49,066 nt of DNA, taken from the NCBI GenBank assembly GCA_040223615.1, contig JAVKFY010000032.1, positions 1 to 49,066 on the forward strand. Direction: 5' to 3'. A program made the translations under genes and the position numbers. Shown one piece after another: positions 1 through 7,486 of this stretch. The first letter of the stretch is position 1; each line of letters opens with the position of its first letter. Source of the DNA: JAVKFY01 sp040223615 (GTDB lineage Bacteria; Pseudomonadota; Alphaproteobacteria; GCA-2731375). The notes below the pieces were generated by a model. That model made no database searches. It saw only the letters and a list, made by a program, of their open reading frames with translations, and was not told the DNA's origin.

Positions 1-1
1 G

Positions 2-211
2 GAGGCTGGTGCGGCCACGGTCGAGGTCTGCCGCCGGCACGGGATCAGCGAGCAGACCTTCTATCGCTGGAAGTCGAAGTACGGCGGCATGGGGCCGTCC
101 GACGCGCAGCGCCTGAAGGGCCTGGAAGACGAGAACCGGCGGCTGAAGAAGCTGCTGGCGGAGTCGATGCTGGACGTCGCAGCGCTGAAGGACCTGCTGG
201 CAAAAAACTGA
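2..211 (+). CDS. IS3-family transposase OrfA (partial, 5' end off window)
   Basis: About 69 C-terminal residues are visible. They include a helix-turn-helix segment (CRRHGISEQTFYRWKSKYGG) and then a leucine-zipper-like helix (RLKGLEDENRRLKKLLAE) typical of IS3 OrfA, the DNA-binding and multimerisation part of the transposase. The frame ends at TGA 209-211. Directly before the stop lies A AAA AAC, the signal for slipping into the orfB frame. The N-terminal part (about 20 residues) is missing only because the window starts here. Confidence 0.85.
   Translation, partial: EAGAATVEVCRRHGISEQTFYRWKSKYGGMGPSDAQRLKGLEDENRRLKKLLAESMLDVAALKDLLAKN
202..208 (+). promoter_or_regulatory. Programmed -1 ribosomal frameshift site A AAA AAC
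   Basis: The heptamer A AAA AAC is in the correct phase with orfA (codons GCA AAA AAC TGA). The -1 frame is open without interruption from here into orfB. This is the arrangement IS3-family elements use to make the OrfAB transposase. Seen directly: heptamer, phase and open frame. That it works is established for the family, not shown here. Confidence 0.7.
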
Positions 212-297
212 GTTCGCCTGCGACCCGGCGGGAGGCGGCGCTTCGGCTGGTTGCCAGGCACGGCTTCTCGCAGCGGCGGGCCTGCAGGCTGATTGAG

Positions 298-1098
298 GTG
301 GATCCGAAGACGGTGCGGCGGCCGGCGCCGCCGGATGCGCCCGAGGTGCGGCAACGGCTGCGCGAACTGGCCGGCGAGCGCCGCCGCTTCGGCTATCGGC
401 GGCTCGGCATCCTGCTGGCGCGGGAGGGCATGTCGATGAACCACAAGAAGCTGTTCCGGCTGTACCGCGAGGAGAAGCTGGCAGTTCGACGCCGGCGCGG
501 CCGCAAGCGGGCGACCGGCACGCGCGCGCCGATGACGATCCCGCAAGGGCCGAACCAGCGCTGGTCGCTGGACTTCGTGGCCGACGTGCTGGGCTGGGGC
601 CGGCGCTTCCGGGTGCTGGCGGTGGTCGACGACTTCACCCGCGAGGCGCTGGCCCTGGTGGTCGACACCTCGATCGGCGGGCAGCGCGTGGTGCGCGAGC
701 TCGACAGCCTCATCGCCAGCCGCGGCCGGCCGGCGATGATCGTCTCCGACAACGGTACCGAGCTGACCTCTCGGGCGGTGCTGGAATGGAGCAACCGGGC
801 CGGCGTCGAGTGGCACTACATCGCGCCCGGCAAGCCGACGCAGAACGCCTTCGTGGAGAGCTTCAACGGCCGCTTCCGCGACGAATGCCTGAATGAGGAG
901 GTGTTCGCCAGCCTGGCCGAGGCGCGCGTCGTGATCGAGCGCTGGCGCCAGGATTACAACCAGGTGCGGCCGCACTCGGCGCACGATGGCTTGCCGCCAC
1001 AAGCGGTGTTCCTACAATCCGCGGGCGGCCGGCTGCGCAACCCCGACCAGCTCCGCCGGCCGCCCGCTACCGCCACGGCCCTGGAGCAGGCATCATGA
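298..1098 (+). CDS. IS3-family transposase OrfB (DDE integrase)
   Basis: A 266-residue protein with an HTH_21-like N-terminus (RRFGYRRLGILLAREG) and an rve integrase core. The DDE acidic residues are visible in SLDFVADVL, SDNGTE and AFVESFNGRFRDE, the last with the downstream RDECLNEE typical of the IS407-like group. The reading frame is open back to 208. GTG 298 is the first usual start, but the functional product is probably the OrfAB fusion made by frameshifting at 202-208. The gene looks intact and the element may still be active, though its left end is unseen. Confidence 0.9.
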   Translation: MDPKTVRRPAPPDAPEVRQRLRELAGERRRFGYRRLGILLAREGMSMNHKKLFRLYREEKLAVRRRRGRKRATGTRAPMTIPQGPNQRWSLDFVADVLGWGRRFRVLAVVDDFTREALALVVDTSIGGQRVVRELDSLIASRGRPAMIVSDNGTELTSRAVLEWSNRAGVEWHYIAPGKPTQNAFVESFNGRFRDECLNEEVFASLAEARVVIERWRQDYNQVRPHSAHDGLPPQAVFLQSAGGRLRNPDQLRRPPATATALEQAS

Positions 1099-1120
1099 AG
1101 CCCTGGACTCTCACTATCAC

Positions 1121-1145
1121 TGAGGGACCAACGGGGAGCAGGTCA
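1121..1145 (+). repeat. Probable right terminal inverted repeat of the IS
   Basis: The 25 bp after orfB end in CA on the top strand, so the element would read TGACCTGCTCCCCGTTGG... inward from the end. This is the expected TG...CA polarity. The left partner is outside the window, so the repeat is inferred from position alone. Confidence 0.4.
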
Positions 1146-1662
1146 TCGGCGACCGCGGCTGTTTCTTGCCGTTGCCGCCCTGTACCGCTTGCTGGACGGG
1201 AGCCTTTCGCCGCTTGCACCCGAGCTTCGAGCGCTGGTGATGGTTCGGGTCTCGCAACTCAACGGCTGCCGATTTTGCGTCGACTTGAACAGCCTGACGG
1301 TGCTGCAGCGTGGCATCAGCGAAGCCAAGCTGCTGGCTGTACAGGTATGGCGAAGCAGCCCGCAATTTTCGGAACTGGAGCGCGCCGCCTTGGATTACGC
1401 CGAAGCCATGACCCGGCAACCCGATGCGATCGCTGCGTCGACACGCGATGCGTTGCGCGACCACTTTGACGAGAACGAGATCATCGAGCTCACTGCGCTG
1501 ATCGCCTTCCAGAACCTGTCCAGCAGGTTCAACAGCGCGCTCGGGGTTCCGCCGCAAGGCTTCTGCGCCCTACCGGTACCAGCGACTGCAGAGGAACCGG
1601 GTGACCTTCCGCACCCCCGAGCTGCCGCGCCGCCCGGATCCCGCTCGCCCCGACCCGACTAA
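1146..1662 (+). pseudogene. Carboxymuconolactone decarboxylase/AhpD-like gene, 5' end removed by IS insertion
   Basis: The frame is open from the IS end and reads ...LYRLLDGSLSPLAPELRALVMVRVSQLNGCRFCVDLN, the core of the CMD/AhpD family with the redox CxxC (CRFC). It continues through the conserved helix with ALDYAEAMTRQPDAI and ends at TAA 1660-1662. Family members usually have 20-40 more residues before this point, and those are missing. The C-terminal tail after FNSALGVPPQGFCALPVP is rich in Pro, Arg and Ala and may be non-native. A TTG at 1189 could restart translation, but loss of the N-terminus suggests an inactive peroxidase-like protein. The last bases overlap the stop of the convergent ABC permease. 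Confidence 0.75.
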
Positions 1663-2762
1663 ATCGCCCGTCGAGCGAATATCCACGATGCGAGTAGGAA
1701 GAGCGGGACGCCGACGCCGACCAACGCCAGTGCATGCGGCCAAAGCTCGCCTAGGCCAGAGCCCTTCAGAAATATCCCCAGTGTGATGTCCAGGTAGTGC
1801 CGCAACGGACTGACGAGCGAGATCGTCTGCAACACGTCCGGCATGCTCTCGATCGGCGCCAGGGTGCCGGAGAGAAACATGATCGGAAACAGGCCGAAGA
1901 AGCTCAACAGCAGCGCTTGCTGCAGCGTCGCGCTGACTGCGGCGACCAGCACACCGAGTGCGATGGCGCTCACCAGAAACAACGCCGTCAAGCCAAGGAA
2001 CATCGGCAAGCTGCCGTGCAGCGGCACATCGAACCACCAGACGATCAACAGGCTGGGAAAGATCGAAAGCAGGCCCATGATGAGCGTCGGAAAGGTCTTG
2101 GCGACAAAGAGCTCTGTTGTGCCGATCGGTGTCACACGTAGCTGTTCGATGGTGCCCGCCTCCCTTTCCCGTACGATCGACGCCGCCGGATGGATGACGC
2201 CGACCATCAACGCGGCCAGTGCGATCATCGACAGCACCATGAACGATGTATAGGTCTGGTCGGGGTTGTACCAGACGCGCACCGCCGGCCATGCCCGGCC
2301 GACGCCTGGGGCATCGTCGGCCAGCGATGCCTTGAGGCGGGCGACGATCTGCAGTGCATGGCCACGTGCCTGTGCCGCGACGTTCGAATTGGTGCCATCG
2401 ACCAGGACTTGTAGGGGCGGCGCCTCGCCGCGGGCGAGTTCGCGGTGAAAGTTGGGCGGGATGACCAACGCGATCCGGGCGCGCCCAGCCTGCAACCAGC
2501 GCGTCGCTTCTTCGGCCGTGGCTGGATGGCCTGCGGACACGAACGCGTCGGTGACGAGGAAGCTTTCCGCTAGCGTGCGGCTGGCAGGCGAGTGATCGAG
2601 GTCTACGACGGCAAGTGGCATCTGTTTGATTTCGAAGGACAGGGCGACCGTGCAAATCACGACTTCGACCGTGTACAGCCAGAGTATGAGGATCAGCATC
2701 ACGCGATCGCGAAGGAACTGGATCGCCTCCTTGATGACCAATCCTGACAGTCGCGTCCACAT
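1659..2762 (-). CDS. ABC-2 type transporter permease (YbhR/YhhJ-like)
   Basis: A 367-residue inner-membrane permease with one N-terminal TM helix (around residues 20-45), a large periplasmic ABC2_membrane_3-type domain containing VRVWYNPDQTYTSFMVLS, and five hydrophobic helices in the C-terminal half. The segment VREREAGTIEQLRVTPI is typical of this family. It ends a tightly spaced minus-strand operon, starting 1 bp after the sister permease. It probably forms the heterodimeric channel of an exporter driven by the double ABC protein and linked to the HlyD subunit. The substrate cannot be told from sequence. Confidence 0.88.
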   Translation of the reverse strand: MWTRLSGLVIKEAIQFLRDRVMLILILWLYTVEVVICTVALSFEIKQMPLAVVDLDHSPASRTLAESFLVTDAFVSAGHPATAEEATRWLQAGRARIALVIPPNFHRELARGEAPPLQVLVDGTNSNVAAQARGHALQIVARLKASLADDAPGVGRAWPAVRVWYNPDQTYTSFMVLSMIALAALMVGVIHPAASIVREREAGTIEQLRVTPIGTTELFVAKTFPTLIMGLLSIFPSLLIVWWFDVPLHGSLPMFLGLTALFLVSAIALGVLVAAVSATLQQALLLSFFGLFPIMFLSGTLAPIESMPDVLQTISLVSPLRHYLDITLGIFLKGSGLGELWPHALALVGVGVPLFLLASWIFARRAI

Positions 2763-2763
2763 G

Positions 2764-3858
2764 TCAGGCGACCTTCTTGCGGAACCGCCATGCGGCGAGG
2801 ACGAAGACGGCGAGCGTGTAGGCGAACAGCAGCAGTACCGTAGGCCAAAGTTCAGGCAGGCCGGCGCCTTTCAGGACGACGCCGCGGGACAGATCGACGA
2901 AGTAGCGAGCTGGGAAGATGCGCGTGTAGAGCTGCAGTGCGTAAGGCATCGTGAAGATCGGGAACAAGAACCCCGAAAACAGGAAAGACGGCATCAGCGT
3001 CACGATGAGCGCCAGCAACATCGCGACGAGCTGGCTGCGTGTCACCGTGGACACCAGAAGCCCGATGCCGACGGTGCAGAAGACGTAGATCATGCCGGCC
3101 GCGAGCAGAATGGCGAGGTTGCCGCGCATCGGCACGTCGAACCATACGAAACCGACCACGATGACGATGACGATTTGAATGAATGCAACGACGCCATAGG
3201 GGACGAGCTTGCCGGCCAGGAACTCGGACGGCGTGATCGGCGACGCGAAGATCTGTTGAATTGATCCGGTTTCCTTCTCGCGGGTGATCGCGAGCGCCGT
3301 CAGTAGCGGCGGGAACGCCATCAGGATGACGCCGAAGAGGCCAGGAACAACGTAGGCGACGCTGCGCAGGGAGGGGTTGTACCAGACGCGCACTTCCACG
3401 GGCATCGGTGAAACCGGGCTGTCTCGGAAGCCCGATACAACGGTTTGAGCATGGTTGGCCACCAGGTTGGCGGTTGCGGAATAAGTACCATCGACAAGCA
3501 CCTGGACCGGCGCGATGCGACCGCTTGCGAGATCGGTCTGGAACCCTGGCGGGATAACGAGGGCGAGCTTGATCGCCCCCCGTTGCAGCCCACTCTCGAC
3601 GTCGTGGGCGGTATCGAACGTCGCGGCGCGTCGAAAGTAGCCACTCTCGACGAACCGATCGGCAAGAGCCCGACTGGCGGTGGACCGGTCAAAGTCCAGC
3701 ACACCAAGCCGGACGTCGTCGACATCGAGCGAAATGGCGTAGCCGAACAGGAACAACATGACGAGCGGCATCAACAGTGCGACCGCCAAGGTGACGGGAT
3801 CGCGCAGAATCTCCATCGATTCCTTCTTCATCACAGCGACGGTGCGCGACATGTTCAT
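2764..3858 (-). CDS. ABC-2 type transporter permease (YbhS-like)
   Basis: A 364-residue paralogue of the next permease in the operon, with the same plan: TM helix at about 22-45, extracytoplasmic domain with VRVWYNPSLRSVAYVVPGLFG, then TM helices around the coupling segment TREKETGSIQQIFASPI. Its ATG overlaps the stop of the ABC ATPase gene by 4 bp, so the two are probably translationally coupled. It is the likely second half of the exporter channel. The substrate is unknown. Confidence 0.88.
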   Translation of the reverse strand: MNMSRTVAVMKKESMEILRDPVTLAVALLMPLVMLFLFGYAISLDVDDVRLGVLDFDRSTASRALADRFVESGYFRRAATFDTAHDVESGLQRGAIKLALVIPPGFQTDLASGRIAPVQVLVDGTYSATANLVANHAQTVVSGFRDSPVSPMPVEVRVWYNPSLRSVAYVVPGLFGVILMAFPPLLTALAITREKETGSIQQIFASPITPSEFLAGKLVPYGVVAFIQIVIVIVVGFVWFDVPMRGNLAILLAAGMIYVFCTVGIGLLVSTVTRSQLVAMLLALIVTLMPSFLFSGFLFPIFTMPYALQLYTRIFPARYFVDLSRGVVLKGAGLPELWPTVLLLFAYTLAVFVLAAWRFRKKVA

Positions 3859-5615
3859 ACCGCCTGCCGGCTCCCCTCCGACGATCGTGTCTGCTCTCGA
3901 TCCATATAGGCGAGGAAAATGCTCTCGATGTCGTTAGGCACGTCGTTCGCAATGCCGGCGCGCAAGGTCGGCAGGTCGCCGAGTGCGATCAGACTGCCCC
4001 GGTGCATGAAGCCGAGCCGATGGCAGTAGTTCGCCTCTTCCAGGTAGTGCGTGGTGACCACAATGGTGGTGCCACCAGCTGCCAGGCGCGCGATCAGGCG
4101 CCAGAAGCGATGGCGTGTGATCGGATCGACGCCTGATGTCGGTTCGTCCAGGAACAAGACGCGAGGCTTGTGCAACAGGCTGCACGCCAGGGCCAGTCGC
4201 TGTCGCATCGCGCCGGAGAGTTGCCCGGCGGGGCGATCTTCCATCGAGGCAAGCCTCATCGTTTCTCGGGCCCAGGCGATGGCGTTTCCCGCATTGCCGC
4301 CGCGGAGACCGTAGGCACTGGCGAAGAACCGTAGGTTCTCCTCGATGGTGAGGTCCGGATACAGCGAAAAGCGCTGTGACATGTAGCCGATCAGCTGTCG
4401 CAACCGTCGGGGTTGCCGGCGCACATCCACGCCGGCAACGCTGGCTTCGCCGCTTGACGGCGGCAGCAGGCCGCAGAGCATGCGGATCAGTGTCGTCTTG
4501 CCGGCGCCATTGGCGCCCAGGAGACCGAAGATCTCGCCCTCGCCGACGTGCAAGGTGGCGTGATCAACGGCCACGAAGTCGCCGAACCGGCGCGTCAGCC
4601 CATCCGTCTCCAGTCCCGTTGCTGGGCTTTCGGGCGTCGACGGCATGACTGCCAGTTTGCCGGCACTGGCGGTCTCAATGAGCTTGTCCCCCTGGGCAAA
4701 CAGGGCGAACGTGTCCTCCAGTGACGGCTTGGTTCCGTCGAGGCGACCGACCGCCTCAAGCCGCTGGCGCAGCCCGGCATCAACAACGGAACCTGGCCGG
4801 ACGCCAAAGCGAATGCCGCCAGGGCGCCACTGGATGCTTGCAACGGCAGTGGACTGGCTGAGCACTTGTTCCACCGCCTCGGGCCGGTCCGTCCGGGCCT
4901 GATAGACCGCCCCCGTCACGCGGGCCCTAAGCTCATCCGGCGATCCGTGTGCGATGACACCGCCAGCTTCGAGGAACGCGAGCCGATCGCAGCGTTCGGC
5001 CTCGTCCATGTATGACGTCGCCAGGACGATGCTGGTGCCAGCCCGGCGATATTCTTCCAGCATCTGCCAGAGCTCGCGACGTGAGATCGGATCGACGCCG
5101 AGCCCTGGCTCGTCGAGCAGCAGCAGAGGCGGTTCGTGAATCAGGTTCGTGCAAAGGGCCAGTTTCTTCCGCATTCCGCCCGACAGCTTGCCCTCCGGTC
5201 GATGCAGGAATGGCTCGAGTCCGGCCATCGCCAACAGGCGTCGGTGGCGATCGGCGAACCCGGCCGCCGGCACGCCGTGGGCCCGGGCAGCAAAGGTCAG
5301 GTTCTCGGCCACCGTCAGGCGGTGGTAGAGGGTGAACCCCTGCGCCATGTAGCCGATCCGGGAGGTGATCTGCGACGATTGCCGCTTGGCGTCGAACCCC
5401 AGAACGCGGCACATGCCTTCGGTGGGATCGAGGATCGCGGCAAGCAGTTGCAACAACGTCGTCTTGCCGGCGCCATCGGGGCCGACCAAGCCGAAGATCT
5501 GACCCCGCTCGACGCACAGGTCGACGTGCCGAAGCGCCCATTTGCGCCCATACTTGCGCCCGATCTTTTCGGCCAGGATAACGACGTCGCCGCTGGCTTC
5601 CATGACGGGGCCCAT
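3855..5615 (-). CDS. Double ABC-transporter ATP-binding protein (YbhF/RbbA N-terminal-like)
   Basis: A 586-residue cytoplasmic protein with two full nucleotide-binding domains. The first has Walker A GPDGAGKTT, signature LSGGMRKKLAL and Walker B LLLLDEPGLGVDP. The second has GANGAGKTT, signature LSGAMRQRLAL (usual second Gly changed to Ala) and LFLDEPTSGVDP. It energises the ABC-2 permeases encoded next. ATG 5615 was chosen because it lies 5 bp after the HlyD stop. The frame is open 21 codons further, but that start would lie inside the HlyD gene. ATG 5603 is an alternative. Confidence 0.88.
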   Translation of the reverse strand: MGPVMEASGDVVILAEKIGRKYGRKWALRHVDLCVERGQIFGLVGPDGAGKTTLLQLLAAILDPTEGMCRVLGFDAKRQSSQITSRIGYMAQGFTLYHRLTVAENLTFAARAHGVPAAGFADRHRRLLAMAGLEPFLHRPEGKLSGGMRKKLALCTNLIHEPPLLLLDEPGLGVDPISRRELWQMLEEYRRAGTSIVLATSYMDEAERCDRLAFLEAGGVIAHGSPDELRARVTGAVYQARTDRPEAVEQVLSQSTAVASIQWRPGGIRFGVRPGSVVDAGLRQRLEAVGRLDGTKPSLEDTFALFAQGDKLIETASAGKLAVMPSTPESPATGLETDGLTRRFGDFVAVDHATLHVGEGEIFGLLGANGAGKTTLIRMLCGLLPPSSGEASVAGVDVRRQPRRLRQLIGYMSQRFSLYPDLTIEENLRFFASAYGLRGGNAGNAIAWARETMRLASMEDRPAGQLSGAMRQRLALACSLLHKPRVLFLDEPTSGVDPITRHRFWRLIARLAAGGTTIVVTTHYLEEANYCHRLGFMHRGSLIALGDLPTLRAGIANDVPNDIESIFLAYMDREQTRSSEGSRQAV

Positions 5616-5620
5616 GTTGC

Positions 5621-6580
5621 CTATGTCGGAACGAATAGTTGCGCCGGCCAACCCGCGTCCGGACGCCACAAGATCCACGCGTCGGCAGGCATGCCCGGTT
5701 TCAGCAGCCCTTCCGGATTGGTGAGATCGAGCGTGACGCCGAAGACCATCAGAGTCCGCTCCTCTGGCATGTGGATGTCTCTGGGCGTGAACTGGGCATG
5801 CTGGTCGACGCGCGCCACGCGAGCATCGAAGTAGCGTTCGGGAAAGGCATCGATGCGCACCCGTGCGATGGCACCGAGAGTCACTTTGCCGATGTGCTTC
5901 TCAGGGATGTAGACCTTGAGTTCCAGGCGCGTCAGGTCTGCCAGGATGGCTATCGCTTGGCCGACCTGAACGAACTCGCCGTTTTCGATGGCGCGTGCCA
6001 GCACCGTGCCGGCGGACGGAGCCGAGACACGGGTCTTGGCCAACTGGTTAGCGATCAGGTGCAAGTCCTGCTCCGCCGCCTCGACACGTGCCTCGACCGC
6101 ACCGACCTCCGCCTCCAGCACCGCTACATGGCCCTGGGCTTCGCGGAAGGCGTCCTCGACCTGCTCGACGCGTTGCGTCGGCGAGGTCCCGCGCTCGCTC
6201 AGTTCGCGATAGCGCGCCAAGTCACGCTTGGCAGTAGCGAGATGATGGCGTGCTACGTCATGTTCACGGACAACCTTTTCACGCGTCCGTCGCAGCGCCT
6301 CGATTTCTGCATCGGCGCGCTGCTTGCGCAGGACGAGGTCGGCATCGTCAACCCTCGCGAGCAGCGCGCCGGCAGCGACCGTGGCCCCTTCGGTCAGGTC
6401 GGTCTCGACGACGCGGCCTGCGACTTCCGCCGCGACCTTGATGTCGGTGGCCTCGATGTGCCCGTTGCCGTAGAGCACCTGGTCGGGCAGCTGGGGCGGC
6501 TGAAGGTAGAGGTACAGCCCGTACGATCCGCCGGCGATCAAGACCAACAGTACGGCTGTCCAAATCCATGTCCTTCGCAT
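5621..6580 (-). CDS. HlyD-family periplasmic adaptor (membrane fusion) protein
   Basis: A 319-residue protein with an N-terminal signal-anchor (residues 5-27, TAVLLVLIAGGSYGLYLYL), a lipoyl/barrel-sandwich half (NGHIEATDIKVAAEVAGRV), a long alpha-helical hairpin (around 90-190, rich in Glu, Arg and Ala) and a beta-barrel end (RVRIDAFPERYFDARV). It would span the periplasm and connect the ABC-2 exporter to an outer-membrane channel, as YbhG or YhiI do. It is the first transporter gene, 15 bp after the PRPP-synthetase-like gene. Confidence 0.88.
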   Translation of the reverse strand: MRRTWIWTAVLLVLIAGGSYGLYLYLQPPQLPDQVLYGNGHIEATDIKVAAEVAGRVVETDLTEGATVAAGALLARVDDADLVLRKQRADAEIEALRRTREKVVREHDVARHHLATAKRDLARYRELSERGTSPTQRVEQVEDAFREAQGHVAVLEAEVGAVEARVEAAEQDLHLIANQLAKTRVSAPSAGTVLARAIENGEFVQVGQAIAILADLTRLELKVYIPEKHIGKVTLGAIARVRIDAFPERYFDARVARVDQHAQFTPRDIHMPEERTLMVFGVTLDLTNPEGLLKPGMPADAWILWRPDAGWPAQLFVPT

Positions 6581-6595
6581 CGACCGCCTCCGGGT

Positions 6596-7486
6596 TCAGC
6601 CGACGTGCTCGCGCATGGCATCGGCCAGCATCGGCGCCAGATCCATGGCATTGCTTTGATGCGCGACCGAGTTGGTGGTGACGATGCGGGTCGCACCGGC
6701 CTGCTGGAGCCGGGTGAACGCGTCCTCGGCGAACAGCCCGTGCACCGCCACGCACGCCGGCGCCACGCTACCGGTACCGCGCAGATGCGCGAGCGCCTCC
6801 TGCATGGTGTGGCCACTGGAGATGATGTCGTCGACCAGGACCGGCGTACGGTCGCGCCACTGCGCCAATTGGGGTACCGAGACGGAGACGTCCCGGTCGC
6901 CGTGCCGCATCTTCTCAAGGACCGTGAAGGGGCAATGCGCTCTGCTGGCGACGGACGCGACCCACTGCCGGCTCTCGTTGTCCGGCCCGATCAGGAACGG
7001 CTTCTCGATGTTCGCGCCAATCCACGCGGCCAGAAGCGGCGCGGCGTGAACCACCGTCGCCGGCACGGTGTAGATCTCGCTCAGCGAATGCCGGCGATGC
7101 AGGTGCGGGTCCACAGTAACCATCCAGTCGACCCAAGCGGAGAGCAGGGCGGCGAAATGCACGGACGTGACCGCCTCGCCGGTGTTGAATTGTTTGTCCT
7201 GTCGCATGTACGCCAGATAGGGGGCGACCAACCCAACCGACCGGGCACCTTGCTCGCGCGCGGCACCGGCAGCGAAAAGCAATGGCGCAATTTTTACGTC
7301 CGGCCGGTCCAAGCTGCACAGCAGCACAACGTCGCGGCCGTCGAGCGGCGTGAGGTAGCGCAGATAGCTCTCGCCGTCGGGAAAGCTACGTTGCTCGACC
7401 TCGGCTAGCGGCACCGCCAGCGCCGCCGAAAGGCTGACGGCAAGCCCCGGGTGGTCCGCGAGATCAACCAGCAGCGTGTTGGCCAT
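6596..7486 (-). CDS. Ribose-phosphate pyrophosphokinase-like protein (PRPP synthetase family)
   Basis: A 296-residue protein carrying the family landmarks SFPDGE, YMRQDKQF (ATP-binding flexible loop) and VLVDDIISSGHTM (PRPP-binding loop). VDPHLHRR, in place of the bacterial VDLHAGQ motif, resembles the archaeal-type enzymes. Expected reaction: ribose 5-phosphate + ATP to PRPP + AMP, in the cytoplasm. A housekeeping prs is normally about 315 aa and chromosomal, so this is probably an accessory copy. ATG 7486 (MANTLLVD) was chosen because it gives the family N-terminus. It overlaps the phosphorylase gene by 23 bp, so coupling is likely. An allied substrate such as ribose 1,5-bisphosphate is possible but unproven. 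Confidence 0.85.
   Translation of the reverse strand: MANTLLVDLADHPGLAVSLSAALAVPLAEVEQRSFPDGESYLRYLTPLDGRDVVLLCSLDRPDVKIAPLLFAAGAAREQGARSVGLVAPYLAYMRQDKQFNTGEAVTSVHFAALLSAWVDWMVTVDPHLHRRHSLSEIYTVPATVVHAAPLLAAWIGANIEKPFLIGPDNESRQWVASVASRAHCPFTVLEKMRHGDRDVSVSVPQLAQWRDRTPVLVDDIISSGHTMQEALAHLRGTGSVAPACVAVHGLFAEDAFTRLQQAGATRIVTTNSVAHQSNAMDLAPMLADAMREHVG

Larger units (their letters stand above)
1..1145 (+). mobile_element. IS3-family insertion sequence (IS407-like group), left end outside the window
   Basis: The segment carries the 3' part of orfA and a complete orfB with the DDE integrase core, in the overlapping-frame arrangement of IS3-family elements. The probable right end is at about 1145, where the sequence ends in ...GCAGGTCA; IS3 elements usually finish in CA. 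Immediately after it the reading frame of a broken host gene begins. The left terminal repeat and the start of orfA are cut off by the window edge. The target duplication therefore cannot be checked, and the exact right end is inferred. Confidence 0.85.

Noticed and set aside
5639..7408. 589-codon open frame on the plus strand opposite HlyD and the PRPP-synthetase-like gene
   Set aside because: It is antisense to two well-recognised genes, is not of any known family, and results from GC-rich codon bias.
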